Part shown: positions 1-11,220 of the stretch, one piece after another
Numbering within the stretch: position 1 is the stretch's first letter
How the letters are laid out: each line of letters starts with the position of its first letter
Made by a program: the position numbers and the translations under genes
Source: Diphasiastrum complanatum
Lineage: Eukaryota; Streptophyta; Lycopodiopsida; Lycopodiales; Lycopodiaceae
Assembly: GCA_029204225.1 (NCBI GenBank)
Contig: CM055092.1
Span: 23,813,005 to 23,877,004, forward strand
Direction: 5' to 3'
Length of the DNA stretch: 64,000 nucleotides
Notes under the pieces: generated by a model
What the model saw: the letters and a program-made list of their open reading frames with translations, nothing else
The model's database searches: none
What the model was told of the DNA's origin: nothing

Positions 1-617
1 TTGTATCGATAATTGGTGCCTCAACATCACTTTCACTTTCCTGCTGAATATCAGGAATTCGTTCTTCTTCTTGTTGTGCAAAAGCAAATCGAACAAAATG
101 AACAAAGCTTTTGAAATTGGGATCTCTGATATAAGAGAGTTTATAACCCATTTCTCAAGATAAGCGTCTTCTTGGAAAACTCTACTCTCTGTGATGAAGT
201 TTGGCTTTGTAATAGACATACTACCGTCCATAGGCAAACCTAAGGCACAATAGTAAAATCCTATTGTAATAATGATTTCTTGATTCCAGAGAGTGGTGGA
301 AATATGTCCTTCTTTTGTTTCGTTCAGATTGCGGATCAGCTCATGGCACAAGTCCTTAAGGATTACTGATGGATCAAATTGAAGAAGTCCTTCAATTCGT
401 CTGGTAAAACTGGCTTTGGGTGCATTTTGAATACGATTGCCATGACGCTCGCAATTGTAAACCAGAGATGGCGGAAAAGAGCTTGATCGTAACAATTCAG
501 AAATTAGAGAGCAAGAGTGATGGAAAGTGGTAGCGAAAAAACAAAAGTGTTTGATATATCGGCAGATTAGACTAATATTAAATGAAAGCGTGTCCTTCGT
601 TTTGAAAATACATACTC
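1..617 (-). CDS. Unrecognised open reading frame, partial, runs off the left edge
   Basis: On the minus strand one frame stays open from about position 617 to base 1, roughly 205 codons, and continues outside the window. There is no convincing ATG at its upstream end, where a TGA lies just before the open stretch, so it may be an internal exon or a remnant of a longer gene. The encoded segment is mixed in composition, with motifs such as SLVYNCERHGNRIQ and TTLWNQEIIITIGFYYC. It has no obvious signal peptide, zinc knuckle or transposase signature. I do not recognise the family. A chance open frame of this length is unlikely in such AT-rich DNA, and the neighbouring gypsy element is full of stops. 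It could be the 3' coding part of an unknown transposon or a host exon. Confidence 0.35.
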
Positions 618-1295
618 AATAATAAAGCATCTAGTCCTAAAAACAAACAATAAATAAATAAATAAATGAAAAATAAGCAAAATACACAAATGCTTCACTT
701 AGTTCGCAAAAGTTCAGCTCAATATTTGTGATTTTTGAACTGCAAAAATAATAATATACACAATCTATGAAACAATGCGAGATATTGGAAGCAAAGACTG
801 TCATTTTCTTTGTTAACATGTATGAGAACATATATTGGCAAAAAATGTATCGGCAAAATATGCAAAGGTTTCGAGTTTTTTGCATATTTCCACTGTACTG
901 GTGACATGAAAACATGATGAAAACAAATGTATGTGCAAAATGATGTGCAACATTCTGGCTAAATGTTATATTTTATTTTTCTTTGCAAATTCCCGAAGGT
1001 CAAAGATGGAATGAAGGAAAATCCCAAAAAATGTGACGGTAGAAGTGTCGCAATTTCCGTGGTCCCAAACATGGTGAATTTACTTAATTTACCATATTCA
1101 AATATGGTGTCGGCTTTTTCGCAAAAAATAGAGTAATCAACAATGAAGCGAAGGTTTCAGTAGTTTTGCTAAAAATGTAGCAAAAATAGTAGTGTCGCAA
1201 ATTTCGCTACAACACATATGGGCGAAGGATACGAAGCTGTCGGCTTTTTCACAAACTTTGGTGTAAACGATTGGACCAAAGCAGCGAAAATTAGT
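618..1295. other. Non-coding stretch next to the gypsy element, possible LTR or 3' flank
   Basis: No supported gene. It holds an imperfect direct repeat of a GTCGGCTTTTTCGCAAA-like motif (about 1108-1125 and 1239-1255) and a small perfect inverted repeat, ACCATATT/AATATGGT, at 1091-1108. Because it lies just downstream of the integrase end of a minus-strand gypsy element, it may be that element's 3' untranslated region or LTR. I could not define LTR ends. Confidence 0.3.
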
Positions 1296-1699
1296 CATAG
1301 TAGCACTTCACCCTTGAGCCATTTACTCGAGTATCAAGTAAATGTCTTTGAAGATCGGCTAACTAAAGTGATCCATTATTAAAAATTTCTCTGACTTTAT
1401 ACGGTCCCATCCATCTTGTATGTAATTTCCCAGGAAACAACAGGTGTTTGTTATCATACAAAGGCACGTAGTCCCCTCGTTTAATTTTTATTTTCTTAAT
1501 GGATTGGTCAAAAATTTCTTTTCTTTTATTCTGAACTCATTCAGTCTCAATTAATGAAAGACGACGATCCTCCTCCAATTGTGTCAAAGATATCATCCGC
1601 TCCCGGAGACTATCGTGTTCATCCATTCTCTCTTCATTACTAATGCGAATCGTTGAAACTTCAAATTCTATTGGTAGTATGGGATGCATTCCATACACA

Positions 1700-2400
1700 A
1701 GATAGTATGGGGTCTACCTAGTTGCAATATTTTCAGTAGTTCTGTATGCCCATAAGATAGATGGTGACTTATGATCCCAATCAGAAGAATGTGTTTTCAT
1801 TACTTTATATAAAATTCTACACAAAATTATGTTTGCCCACTCCGTAAGCCCATTCGCTTTTGGATTATATGGAGTAATGGAAAAATATGACAACATGGCC
1901 TTGATGGTCTGATTAAGGAAATGGGTTCCCCTATTGCTAACGAGTTATAAGGGACATCCATATCGCGTAATAATGTTTTGGAATAAAAACTTTGCTACAG
2001 TCTAAGCATCGTTCTTAATTGTGGCTTCAGCCTCTATCATCTTGGTAGCATAGTCCATGGCAACGAGAATGTAATGATGACGAGTTTTACTCGTGATTGG
2101 TTTGATAGGCCCTACAAAAGCTATCTCCCACTTCTCAAAAAGTGCTAAGAGAATAATTGGAGTAAGCGGCCAATGTGTCGCGAAGCTGGGTTTCCCCATC
2201 CTTTGACATACATCACATCTTTGAATGAACAATTTGACATCTCTATAGACAGTATGCCACCAATATTTAGCATTAAAAAAAATTTTGCAATGTTTTTAAG
2301 AGCATAGTAGCCCCCCGAATCTTCCTCATGCAATGCACTTATTACAATGGTCGTCTCGGTTGGTTCTAAACATCGGCAAAGACTATTGTCAGCTCCTAAC
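1700..2400 (-). pseudogene. Gypsy integrase, zinc finger and core, broken
   Basis: After RNase H the minus strand shows an H/C-type linker (HEEDSGGYYALKNIAKFF, 2280-2340). The frame 2002-2232 contains CDVCQRMGKP and the catalytic-core start FVGPIKPITSKTRHHYILVA with MDYATKMIEAEA. The frame 1714-1896 has ITPYNPKANGLTEWANIIL, in which NGLTE corresponds to the usual NGQVE around the catalytic Glu, then WDHKSPSILWAYRTT. Weak C-terminal homology continues to about 1300. Frameshifts separate the pieces. The enzyme would insert the cDNA. Confidence 0.85.
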
Positions 2401-2559
2401 TTATACAATATTCTATTTACAATCGTATAAGATCCTACTTTTGAAAGAAAAATAGTTTTTTGTTGTTTATTAAAATGTTCAGGATAAATTTGGTCCTGTA
2501 AAAAGTTAATAATGTCCATATAAATTGATGTTTCCGATTGGATACGCATTATATGTTCA

Positions 2560-2990
2560 TCCAAAAATTCATCAGAAATGGATTCAAACTGATTTTTCGT
2601 TTGGAGGCGGGATACATAATCAGCATTTTGATGATCCTTGTCTCTTCTTAATTCTACTTCATAATTAAACTCATCTAATAATAATACCCATCTAGCTACC
2701 CTACCCAAAAGATCAGGTTTATTCAATGCGTAGTGATCTACATGAAAAACGAAAGGGCATCCTAAAAGATAATGTCTAAATTCATTTACTAAATAAATCA
2801 TTCCTAGTGTTTCTCGCTTTGTAGAGGAATAGTTCTTTTCTTATGCAGCGAGTTGCCTACCCGCATAATAAATTGGGTAATCTATATTTTGGTCATCTTC
2901 CTGACTAAGCACTACACCTATTGCAAACGATGCCGTATCTACATATACATGGAACTTTTTAGCCCAATTTGGAGGTCTAACTCTAGTGCC
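2560..2990 (-). pseudogene. Gypsy RNase H, broken
   Basis: Downstream of the reverse transcriptase, the minus strand carries a FHVYVDTASFAIGVVLSQED segment that aligns with the start of gypsy RNase H domains. It is followed at 2560-2801 by the typical tail, including VFHVDHYALNKPDLLGRVAR and the DHQNADYVSRL motif. One stop splits the two parts near 2840. The domain would remove the RNA strand of the RNA/DNA hybrid during reverse transcription. Confidence 0.8.
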
Positions 2991-3039
2991 TTCTGCTAAT
3001 GACTATTTCAATTGATCAAAAGCTTGCTGATGGTCTTGT

Positions 3040-3870
3040 GACCAATGCTACTCAACAGAACTTTTTAATAAACTTGTTAAAGGATTTACTACTATGGCAT
3101 AGTCCTTAATTATACTATGATAATAACCTACGTGTCCTAGAAAACCTCTAAGCTCTTGTAGATTCGTTGGTTCTAATAACTTTGAAATCTTTTTTACTTT
3201 TCGATCGGCTTGTATACAGTCCCTCAAAATTTTATGTCCTAACAGGATGCCTTCCCTCATCCCGAAGTAACACTTAGCTGGACGCAATTAAGAGATGTCT
3301 CTTGACATATTCTCAATGTTTCCTCTAATGCATGTAAATGGTCTCTAGTTGATGGATAGAAACAAAAGTCATCCATGAAAATTTCTAAAAACTTAAAAAA
3401 TTTTGACAAATATTTGTCATCATACATTGGAATGTGGCAGGTGCATTATAAAGACCAAAGGGCATTTGCGTATACGCGTACGTCCCCCAATCAATGGTGA
3501 AAGTGGTCTTGGGTCTTTCTTCCTCCTTTATGAAAACTCGGTTATAACCTGAGAATCCATCTAAAAAGCTATAATGTTCATGACTAGCTACCTGGTCAAG
3601 AATAGTATCTGTATACTACAGAGGATGATAATTCTTTGCTGTAGCAGCATTTAGTTTCCTAAAATCTTGGCAAACTCTAATCTTGCCTGTCTTCTTCTTA
3701 GGTACTATAACTATTGGTGACACCCACTCACTGCTTAGAACATGATATATAATACCCGCTCTAAGACATCTATCTAATTCGTCTTTAACTAATAAGGAGT
3801 ACTTTGGATTCAATCTATATTGGCGCTACCTAATAGGTATTGTTCCCTGAATAAGATCTATTCTATGTTC
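3040..3870 (-). pseudogene. Gypsy reverse transcriptase, broken
   Basis: The fingers/palm start is visible at 3616-3813 with the Ty3/gypsy signature WVSPIVIVPKKKTGKIRVC followed by DFRKLN. The thumb end is visible at 3048-3287 with CYFGMREGILLGHKI and ELRGFLGHVGYYH. The polymerase active-site part between about 3300 and 3610 is interrupted by stops and frameshifts. The enzyme would copy element RNA into cDNA. RNase H follows directly downstream on the same strand, as expected for this superfamily. Confidence 0.85.
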
Positions 3871-4379
3871 GTCCCAATTAACTGGTATTCCTATTAAATC
3901 ATCCATTGACCGAGCAAATACGTTTTGTTATTTTTTAAGAAGTAATATATACTCTTCACGTTCCTAGTTTGATTGGTGTTATATAAATTCAAAATTTTAC
4001 CTTTATTAATTTCTATTTCTACATAATATGTTTTATCTACCATCGCTTTGGTCAGGCTTGCTCTAGTTCCACCCAGAACTTCCCTTGACTCGAATGTTGT
4101 TGGTATTTCCTCATCCTCGTCAATCTCATAGCATTCTATGAAATTGATTGAGTATTCAGCAGGTCTAGCTAACTCCTCACACCATCTCAAAAGGTGACCC
4201 CCTATTGGACTGGCTGTGAGAATGTCTGGAAAAAATATCTATTTGGTAGACCAATTTAAAATAGCATCGGCTTGATATAGCCATGGTCTTCCAAATAATA
4301 TTGAATAAGGTGGTGTATCTACTGGGTTTATGACAAAGAAATTCATAACAAATATCTTTGTCTCTATAACTACGCTAAT

Positions 4380-5063
4380 ACCTTTTAGCTCCCCTACTGG
4401 TATACATTTGGATACGTCTGCTAAATGGATTTCATGGTAAGTGATAGGCTAAATCTATTTTTCTAGTCCTAATTCCCTAACCATTGTTTATGTTATTAAG
4501 TTGATACTAGATCCTGAGTGTATTAGTATTCTATCTATAGTCTGATCTCCTATGATAGCACTAGTCTCTGGAACTCCACAATCTCCTCTATCTACATATT
4601 CTACTCCATTACTGTATGCCGGTATACTTAGTGTGACAAACCTCTCCCCTTCCTCAGTCCTTACGGACTGAAGCCCTTCATCCTCTGAAGTAGAGCTCAA
4701 GGATGATGTAGGTGTCTCACCTTCGTACTTATCCTTTTCCCATTATATAGTAATTCTTTTGTGACTTTTCCCCATCGATGTTTCCATCTGTTCTCTGAAG
4801 GTAATCTCTTTCTTCTTCCAATGGATTATGACATCGGCCTGGTATAAATGTCTTAAGGTGGGTGCTATTCTATGATGAATGCCTAACTCATATGTTGTTT
4901 CTTCAGTCATTATGTTTATGCTAGATCCAGAATCTATGGGTACACTATCTAAGGTGCAGCCATTGATTACTACCTGAATCTCGGGTTGACCTTCATCACC
5001 GTAATTAGCTAATCCTACGTTGACTAATGGTAACTTTGCTTCTTTTTTTTTTTTACTTTGCAA
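4380..5063 (-). pseudogene. Gypsy protease region with two tandem retropepsin-like cores
   Basis: Two aspartic-protease-like cores follow each other on the minus strand. The first (4743-5063) keeps the catalytic triad context as IDSGSSINIMTEE and soon continues with LYQADVIIHWKKKEITF, which looks like the C-terminal part of a protease after an internal deletion. The second (about 4240-4700) has IHSGSSINLIT, so the catalytic Asp is replaced by His, and it is followed by a more complete body containing FGRPWLYQADAILNW. The second core could not cut the polyprotein as written. A local duplication of the protease segment within the element is the simplest explanation. Confidence 0.65.
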
Positions 5064-5655
5064 AAATTGCTAATTTATTTCTTGTAGTATTGATTATCGT
5101 CTAATAACTATTTAAAAGTTATATTGGGCATTCTAGAGACAAGGTCTTCTACTATATCATAAGAATGGTTTCTAAGTGATGATGGATCTCTAGATATCTC
5201 GTTACTTATGACTGGATCTGAAAATGTTACTTTTTTAACTTTTCTAGTTTCTTCGTCTAAAAGCTCTTTAGCTTTTGAACTAATATCAACATCATAATGT
5301 TTTTCAGTAGGCCTATCAAGGTCTAATTCTTTACGATTAGGAATCATACTGACTGTTCTACGACCTCCACTTTTTGTGTCACATTTTTCGTGTTTTTCGT
5401 AAATTTTGTCCTAGTTTCTTCTTATCTTCAAGAGTTAAAGAATCTTTACTACTTCTAGTAGTTACTTTATTTATCTCTACATCTAAATATGGCCATTGAT
5501 GGTCTTGATCTAATGTTTTAGACTCTACTTCTATCCTCTGAATTATCATGTCAGTGTTAGTTTTAGATGGCCGAGAGTCTTCTCTAGGTGAGTTTACAAA
5601 CCTTGGTTTAGACCGCAGTTGTTGTGGTTGAGGACATTCAGCAATGACATACCCT
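5064..5655 (-). pseudogene. Gypsy gag-to-protease linker with zinc-knuckle tail
   Basis: The intact short frame 5108-5347 is a charged segment (RPTEKHYDVDISSKAKELL, then KKVTFSDPVI). Upstream of it on the minus strand is a broken frame that ends the homology with a zinc-knuckle-like GYVIAECPQPQQ. The second copy at 24.75-25.31 kb reads GHVIAECPQPQQ, with the expected His. I take this as the end of Gag and the spacer before protease. It has no independent function that I can name, and its value is as one flank of the duplicated block. Confidence 0.5.
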
Positions 5656-5695
5656 TCACTTTTCAGTTAGCGCAAAGCGGCACATGAACCATTAA

Positions 5696-8109
5696 GTGAG
5701 TGCTTTACGTAACAAATCCGATGATTGCAATACAACAATATCAAGTAACTATAACTCGGATATCTTGACAGAAATCGAAGATATTTCTCAAGGTCATAAT
5801 ATGTCAAGATCAAGTAACTATAACTGGGATATCTTGACAGGAATTGAAGATATTTTTCATGATCGCAATATGTCAAGAACAAGTAGCTATAATTCGGATA
5901 ACTTGACAGATGTTGAGGATGTGGTCACTTGCACTAATATATCTGCATGAGTATATAACTTGGATATTCTTACAAGTGTGGAGGATGTTGGAGAGGCTCT
6001 TGATAACAACAAAAATAAAAGACGTCATTATGAAATCAGCATTCAAACAAAGCGTACACCGAAATGGTCAATTTTTGCAAGTGCAAATGCATCCACTTGA
6101 CGTAATTCAGATTTTTTGAAATTTGATTTTGATGAACATGATTACACATGCAACATATTACATGATGTTAATATGACAAACGATCTTGCAAAATTAAGAT
6201 GGTCACAAGCAGATGAACTTTTGGAAGATCTACAAAGAGATCCTCAAGTAGATTCAACATCCTTTAGAACTACTCATAGTCTCAAAGGAAAATGTGTGCT
6301 TGCTTATGTTGCACCAAAAAAGGCAGAATATGTTTTATCATCAAAAAATATAAGGGAAACATTGATGCAACCATGTTGTGGTAAGTTGTGCATTCGACAA
6401 ATTACCTACAAAGAATGTGAAGGCTTGCGACTAGGTGTGTGGAGAAAACAAGGAGCTGACAAGCATAATCAATTATTGCAGATGTTCAAATGTTTTTTCA
6501 TAGATGAGAAAAGTCAGATGCAAAGTTTGATATTTTGGAGGAACCCAAATTGTGTTTCAAACCTACATTGGATGGTAAAGCTATCTACATAAAATCACAT
6601 CAGAATCTATTGGGAATCTCCCATGGAATGTTTTGACAAGTAATTGTTGAGGCACCTTATTCCATTGTGTACAAGTTTCACGGAAACACTGGCACATTCA
6701 AGCAACGTGGACATTCTTCGAAAGGGTTGGCCATAATGCATGGGATTTTGGAAAATCATGCATTGACTCAACCACATCTGCAACATAAATCAAAAGATGG
6801 CGATGTTATTTACGAACATCATCTCCCACTCGACATGCATAAACATGACATCTTCAAAACTATAAACACAAAACTTAAAGACGCATGTATTTTTGAAGTT
6901 TCAAGATCCACACCCTACAAGATGTGGAAACAAGAGTTTGGACATGTCAAGACTCCAACAAGACAAAGAATGTCCAAATGCAAAACATGTGACAACCTTA
7001 AAAATGCAATAGAGACAACTCTTGACATTAGGATGTGTGATCACTTTATTACACTGAGAGGTCATCATCTACATCATGTTTTCGATTCTAGAAAATTGTA
7101 TGCATAGTGGAAAGAAGAGTCAAGATACCATCTTGAACAGTCCTTGTGTCTTATCATTGATGGAATGGCAACAACATTACCCCGTATCAATAAGACTCCT
7201 CCTAGATTAGAGGGGATTTGATTTTTGAAAACACATGTTTGTGGGGTATTGGTTAATGGATTCAAGTTGCTTTGTGATGTTTGGATTGATACCTTGCATG
7301 CTCATGATAGCAATCAAGTTGCCACATCAATAATGCGAGCAATAAGAAAGGTACAAGCATCACGTGGTAACTTACCTCTGATGTTATGTATTCAAGCTGA
7401 CAATTGTTGGAGGGAGGACAAGAACAAATTTATTTTTGGTCTTTGTTGTATGTTAGTGGCACATAACATCTTCCAAAAGATAGAAATGGGATTTCTTTTG
7501 GCTGGCCACACACATGAAGACATAGATCAGGTTTTTAGTGTCATATCCAAGGCTTTGAAGTCCAAATCAGTTCACACAATGCCAAATATGCTAGCACGAA
7601 TTGGTGAAAAGATAGGTGGTGGTCGTATCGAAAGCACTGAAGTAGAAATACTGGAATGAATGGTAGACTAGAAACAATATATAGATCCTTGTATTGCTCA
7701 AGGAAATGACGGAGTAGAAGGACACACCAATTCTCACTATTTTTGTTTTCAAATGATGAATGGTGAGCCAACCGTGCAATGGAAATACTATTGTAATGAT
7801 GGAGACAACGCATGGAGTGAACCTTTCAAACTGTTGCAGCGTGTACCTTCAGAAGATGAAGCCATCTTTCTAGCATCCACGAAGGATCTAGATCCAGATG
7901 AAATGAAAGGAATAATGTCCTTTATCGATTATTGGCAGTTCATGAGCCAGAAGTTTCCAAAATACAAGGATCACAATGATGCATGTGTGGTGGAAACCAC
8001 GAAACTTGTCGAATATCTTTCCAAAGAAAAAATGTTATCAAGATCAATGTATAGCCAAGAGGCTTTTTGGCCACAATCCTTGCCAACCACTTTCAATTCA
8101 TCTGTATGA
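5696..8109 (+). pseudogene. DUF7869-type gene, copy 1, broken by stops and frameshifts
   Basis: Five consecutive plus-strand frames (5696-5950, 6116-6592, 6667-7107, 7225-7659, 7753-8109) together look like one long protein. The order is four 23-residue repeats, then a Cys-rich part with MQPCCGKLCIRQITYKEC, then FGHVKTPTRQRMSKCKTC with a CxxC before the core. The core has ADNCWREDKNKFIFGLCCM and then LAGHTHEDIDQVFSVIS. From memory, the last two motifs are hallmarks of the uncharacterised plant and animal domain DUF7869. The Asp-Asn and His/Glu/Asp pattern recalls RNase H-fold transposases, but that is inference. In-frame stops (for example the TGA at 5948) make this copy non-functional. Confidence 0.6.
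5741..5985 (+). repeat. Four 69-bp tandem repeats encoding 23-residue units
   Basis: Units beginning near 5741, 5810, 5879 and 5948 repeat every 69 bases. They encode variants of SNYNSDILTEIEDISQG with a conserved YNxDxLTxxED core. The period is a multiple of three, and the reading frame is kept through most units, so the array probably grew while coding. The same array is at 25389-25633, there without the internal stop. Confidence 0.8.
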
Positions 8110-8129
8110 ACTTCAATCAATGAGATCGA

Positions 8130-8620
8130 AATGCAAATGCTGAAATTTTGATTATGCAATCTAATAGCCACCACTTAGGCTGATCTAACGATCCAAAAAT
8201 TGGCCAGATCTACTATGTGAAATCAAAAATCGGAATTGATCAAGTTTGAAAACCTATATAGGATTTTGATCTACAAAAGCAAAAAACTCAATTTTGGTGT
8301 AGAATCCCCTCGAGCATGCTCTAGCCTTGATATCTTCACCAATCATTGATAGATTTGAATTCCTCCTTCATAACCTGAAACACAAGCTCTGATACCATGT
8401 GAAGGATTTCAGATCATTAAGATCCAATCCACTTGAAAGATCTTTGGTTAGAAAGAGAAATACAGTACCAATCTCATCAATGTAGAAAAATTAGCATCTA
8501 CACACAAAATGAGATGCAAATACTAATAGTACTTGATGAAACTTGAATGAAATGATAAAGTACTATTGTTGTCCGTACAAAACCAACAAGCTACACTACT
8601 TTAGATAAAGCTTATAAGTT
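8130..8620 (-). mobile_element. 5' end of a minus-strand copia element (leader, PBS, partial LTR)
   Basis: The sequence GCTCTGATACCA at 8386-8397 is the reverse complement of TGGTATCAGAGC, the initiator-Met tRNA primer-binding site. The bases from 8398 on match, in reverse complement, the R/U5 end of the LTR at 11724-12374 (shared GAAGGATTTCAGATC and the block near AATGTAGAAAAAT). The 8130-8385 stretch resembles the leader after 12390. The LTR is cut near 8620, where a plus-strand copia element starts. Confidence 0.7.
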
Positions 8621-10312
8621 GTATGATCTTGTCGAGTCAAAGATATTTACTAGTCCGGGATGTCATCTTTGTCAAAGTTCAGTTTATCGACCTCAAAGGT
8701 AAGGGCAAAGCTCACATAGCCGAACTATTGGACTCTACCGAATTATCAAACTTTCCAGTTCAAAATTAGACTATTCTTATTGAAGGTCCAAGCTTGTCTA
8801 TGAATCCAAAGATGATGAGCTTGTAGTTCAGCGACTACAACATGATGAAGATAATCAACATCGACCACTACCCAGAAGATCGACAAGATAAAGCAGACCA
8901 CCTATCAGGTATATCGACGAGTCTGCAGCTTACCTTGTTCAAGAGTCGACGACTGTCGATGAAGAGACACTTAGTCAGCTGATTCCAATCTATGGAAAGA
9001 AGCTATGGATAAAGAGTATTCGTCTCTTATCAAGAACTAGACTTAGACTAATGTCGAATTACCTGCCAGTAGAAAATGTAGTTGATTGCAAATGGTTATT
9101 CAAAATCAAGTACAAGAGAGCTGGAAGTATCGATTGAATAAAGACTCAACTTGTCACCAGAGGATTTTGTCAAGTATACAATGTCGACTACACTGAGACC
9201 TTCAGTCCAGTTGTTATTTCAGAATTCTATTGTCATTTGCTATTGTAGTAGATTTGGAAATACATCAAATGGATGTATAGACAACATATCTTAATGGAGT
9301 TATTGAAGAGGACTTTTACATGGTGCAACCTACAGGTTAGAATATCGAAGGTAAACACAATCATGTTTGTAAACTCCATAAAGCAGTTTATGGCTTGAAG
9401 CAGTCTACTCAAGCATGGTTTCAAAGGTTCAATACTTTGCTTATCGATCATGGCTATAAACGAAGCACTTCGAATTTGAATGTCTACTTCAAGTCAAGGC
9501 AGCATTGATACAAAAAGCAGAAGTTGATTTACAGTACTCAGCAAAGATACATTCACAATGTTTTAATCAGATATAATCTAATGAAATGCAAATTATCTCT
9601 CTCACCGATGAAGTGAGGACTCAAGATGTCGAAGAACCATTGGCCCCGAACAATCGAAGAGAAGAAGCAGATGCATGAGTATCGCTATCATATTATAATA
9701 GGATCTCTTATGTAATAGCTTTTGCAGTCAGTTTCTTAACTCAATTTATGACCAATCCGTGTATTACACATTGACAGGCTTTTATTAGAGTTTTGAGATA
9801 TCTTTGAGCTACTATAGACCTCTGCATTTGTTATGGAATATTCTTATTGGTCATTTAGATGAAAGTTGGGCAGGAGATGTAGACACTTGTAAATCCACTT
9901 CCGAATTTACATTCTTCCTCAACAATGGTCCTATTTCATGAAACAATCGCAAGCAAACTTTGATTGCTCTATCTTCTACTGAATCAGAGTATATCTTAGC
10001 CTCTCAAGCTACAAATGAAGCAGTGGCTGAGAAACTTACTTTCAGATATCAATCGAATCAATATGCTCCGACAACTTTATTGTGTGATAATCGAAGTGCT
10101 ATTGCTTTATCATCCAACCCTAGATGCCATTCTAGGACACATTGAAATTAAGTATTACTATGTTAGAAACAAAGTTATCAATAGAGAGGTTGAGTTGCAG
10201 TACTCTCGATGAACATAAGATATGACAACAGATACTTTTACTAAAGCATTAAGCTTGGATACACACACAAAATTTTGTGCAGAACTAAGTTTGAAAGTCA
10301 AAGCATATTTAG
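8620..10312 (+). pseudogene. Copia pol remnant: integrase C-terminus, RT and RNase H
   Basis: The plus strand carries very degraded copia pol. Near 8620-8710 there is an integrase-end motif resembling YKLYDLVESKIFTSRDVIF. About 8990-9480 holds RT pieces, including DCKWLFKIKY and VYGLKQSTQAWFQRFN. RNase H at 9945-10145 has IALSSTESEYILASQATNEA and LLCDNRSAIALS. Stops and small indels interrupt every part, so no protein can be made. The RNase H end runs directly into a polypurine tract and LTR. Bases 9677-9697 reappear as a filler in the mosaic copy at 26681-26701. Confidence 0.8.
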
Positions 10313-10323
10313 ATTAAGGGAGG
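10313..10323 (+). promoter_or_regulatory. Polypurine tract of the copia element
   Basis: ATTAAGGGAGG lies 11 bases upstream of the LTR start TGTTGGA. This is the usual place for the plus-strand primer of an LTR retrotransposon. The minus-strand relative at 35790-35808 has the equivalent tract. Confidence 0.65.
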
Positions 10324-10334
10324 TAATTCTAGCT

Positions 10335-11220
10335 TGTTGGATTACTCTTCGAAGTGGCTCATCTTTTAATCTTCATCCACTTATGATCCAATTGTGTACT
10401 TTTCTTCGTGTTTCTACACAGTCTACATAAATACTCAGGAATCGCTCACGGGTGGCTCCGACATATCGGACATCTTCCAACATATCGATGTCCTCGACGA
10501 AAGTCAAAGACTTTGGCCACTTCAGCCATGTCGAGAAAAGACAATTATTGTTCCACTTGAATTGAAGCTATAGACTTGCCCTAACTGATTAGCAAGTAAA
10601 TTTTCGCGAAGTCCTAATTGTATGGATGCCAGTTCATCATGGTCAACTGTCTATTGCATTTTGCGACCTAATAGGTATCCTACTGGACATGCATCAATTG
10701 CTTTAGTATAAATAGTTGATCATCAAACACAACTCCAACTATTGCTCAGCTTTCTAGCACAATTTTTCTTTCAAAGTTCATTAAAGTATTGTAACTCGCA
10801 CTTACTGCTTATCAGTGGAAGTGCAATCAGATAGAGTTTACAGCTATTCAGAGATAGCTTAGAGTACATAGATTCTATTTGCAATTTTCTTGTGCTCATC
10901 ATCATCTGATTTTGTACATGCCACATGCTGAATCAATCTACTCCTTTTATTGTGTTTAGTATTATGTCAGGATGTATGCATCTCTATGATTGTTTTGTAA
11001 GTGATCATCTCTTATTGTTTTGTGTGATAATTCAATACTTCATTGTTTGGCTATGAAATCACTACAGTGCTCACGATTTCAAAGTTGGTCACAATAAGAT
11101 TGAACGTGACGTCTGTCATTATATTTTGTTCAATATTGATAGGTGTTAGCAAAGAGGGCTTTAGTTCGATAAGTCGCCATAGTCTTCAACTTGTCATTAT
11201 TGCATTCCTTCTTTCCAACA
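10335..11220 (+). mobile_element. 3' LTR (886 bp) of the copia element
   Basis: It begins TGTTGGATTAC and ends TTCTTTCCAACA, so the ends form a TGTTGGA/TCCAACA inverted pair. It follows the polypurine tract. A TATA box, TATAAATA, lies at 10707-10714. Homologous, more decayed LTRs occur on the minus strand at 35290-35789, 36750-36915, 39850-40025 and 42108-42545, and they support both boundaries. The 5' LTR of this copy is not present. Confidence 0.8.

Larger units (their letters stand above)
1296..5640 (-). mobile_element. Decayed Ty3/gypsy LTR retrotransposon (pol on minus strand)
   Basis: Read on the minus strand from 5640 down to 1296, the domains come in the order zinc-knuckle tail, protease, reverse transcriptase, RNase H, integrase. 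Integrase following RNase H is the Ty3/gypsy order, not copia. Each domain is recognisable but split by stops and frameshifts, so nothing here can be translated whole. The element would copy itself through an RNA intermediate in cytoplasmic particles and insert cDNA into chromosomes. No LTR pair was delimited. Its 5' side (4971-5640) abuts the plus-strand DUF7869-like gene and was duplicated together with that gene into 24.6-25.3 kb. Confidence 0.85.
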
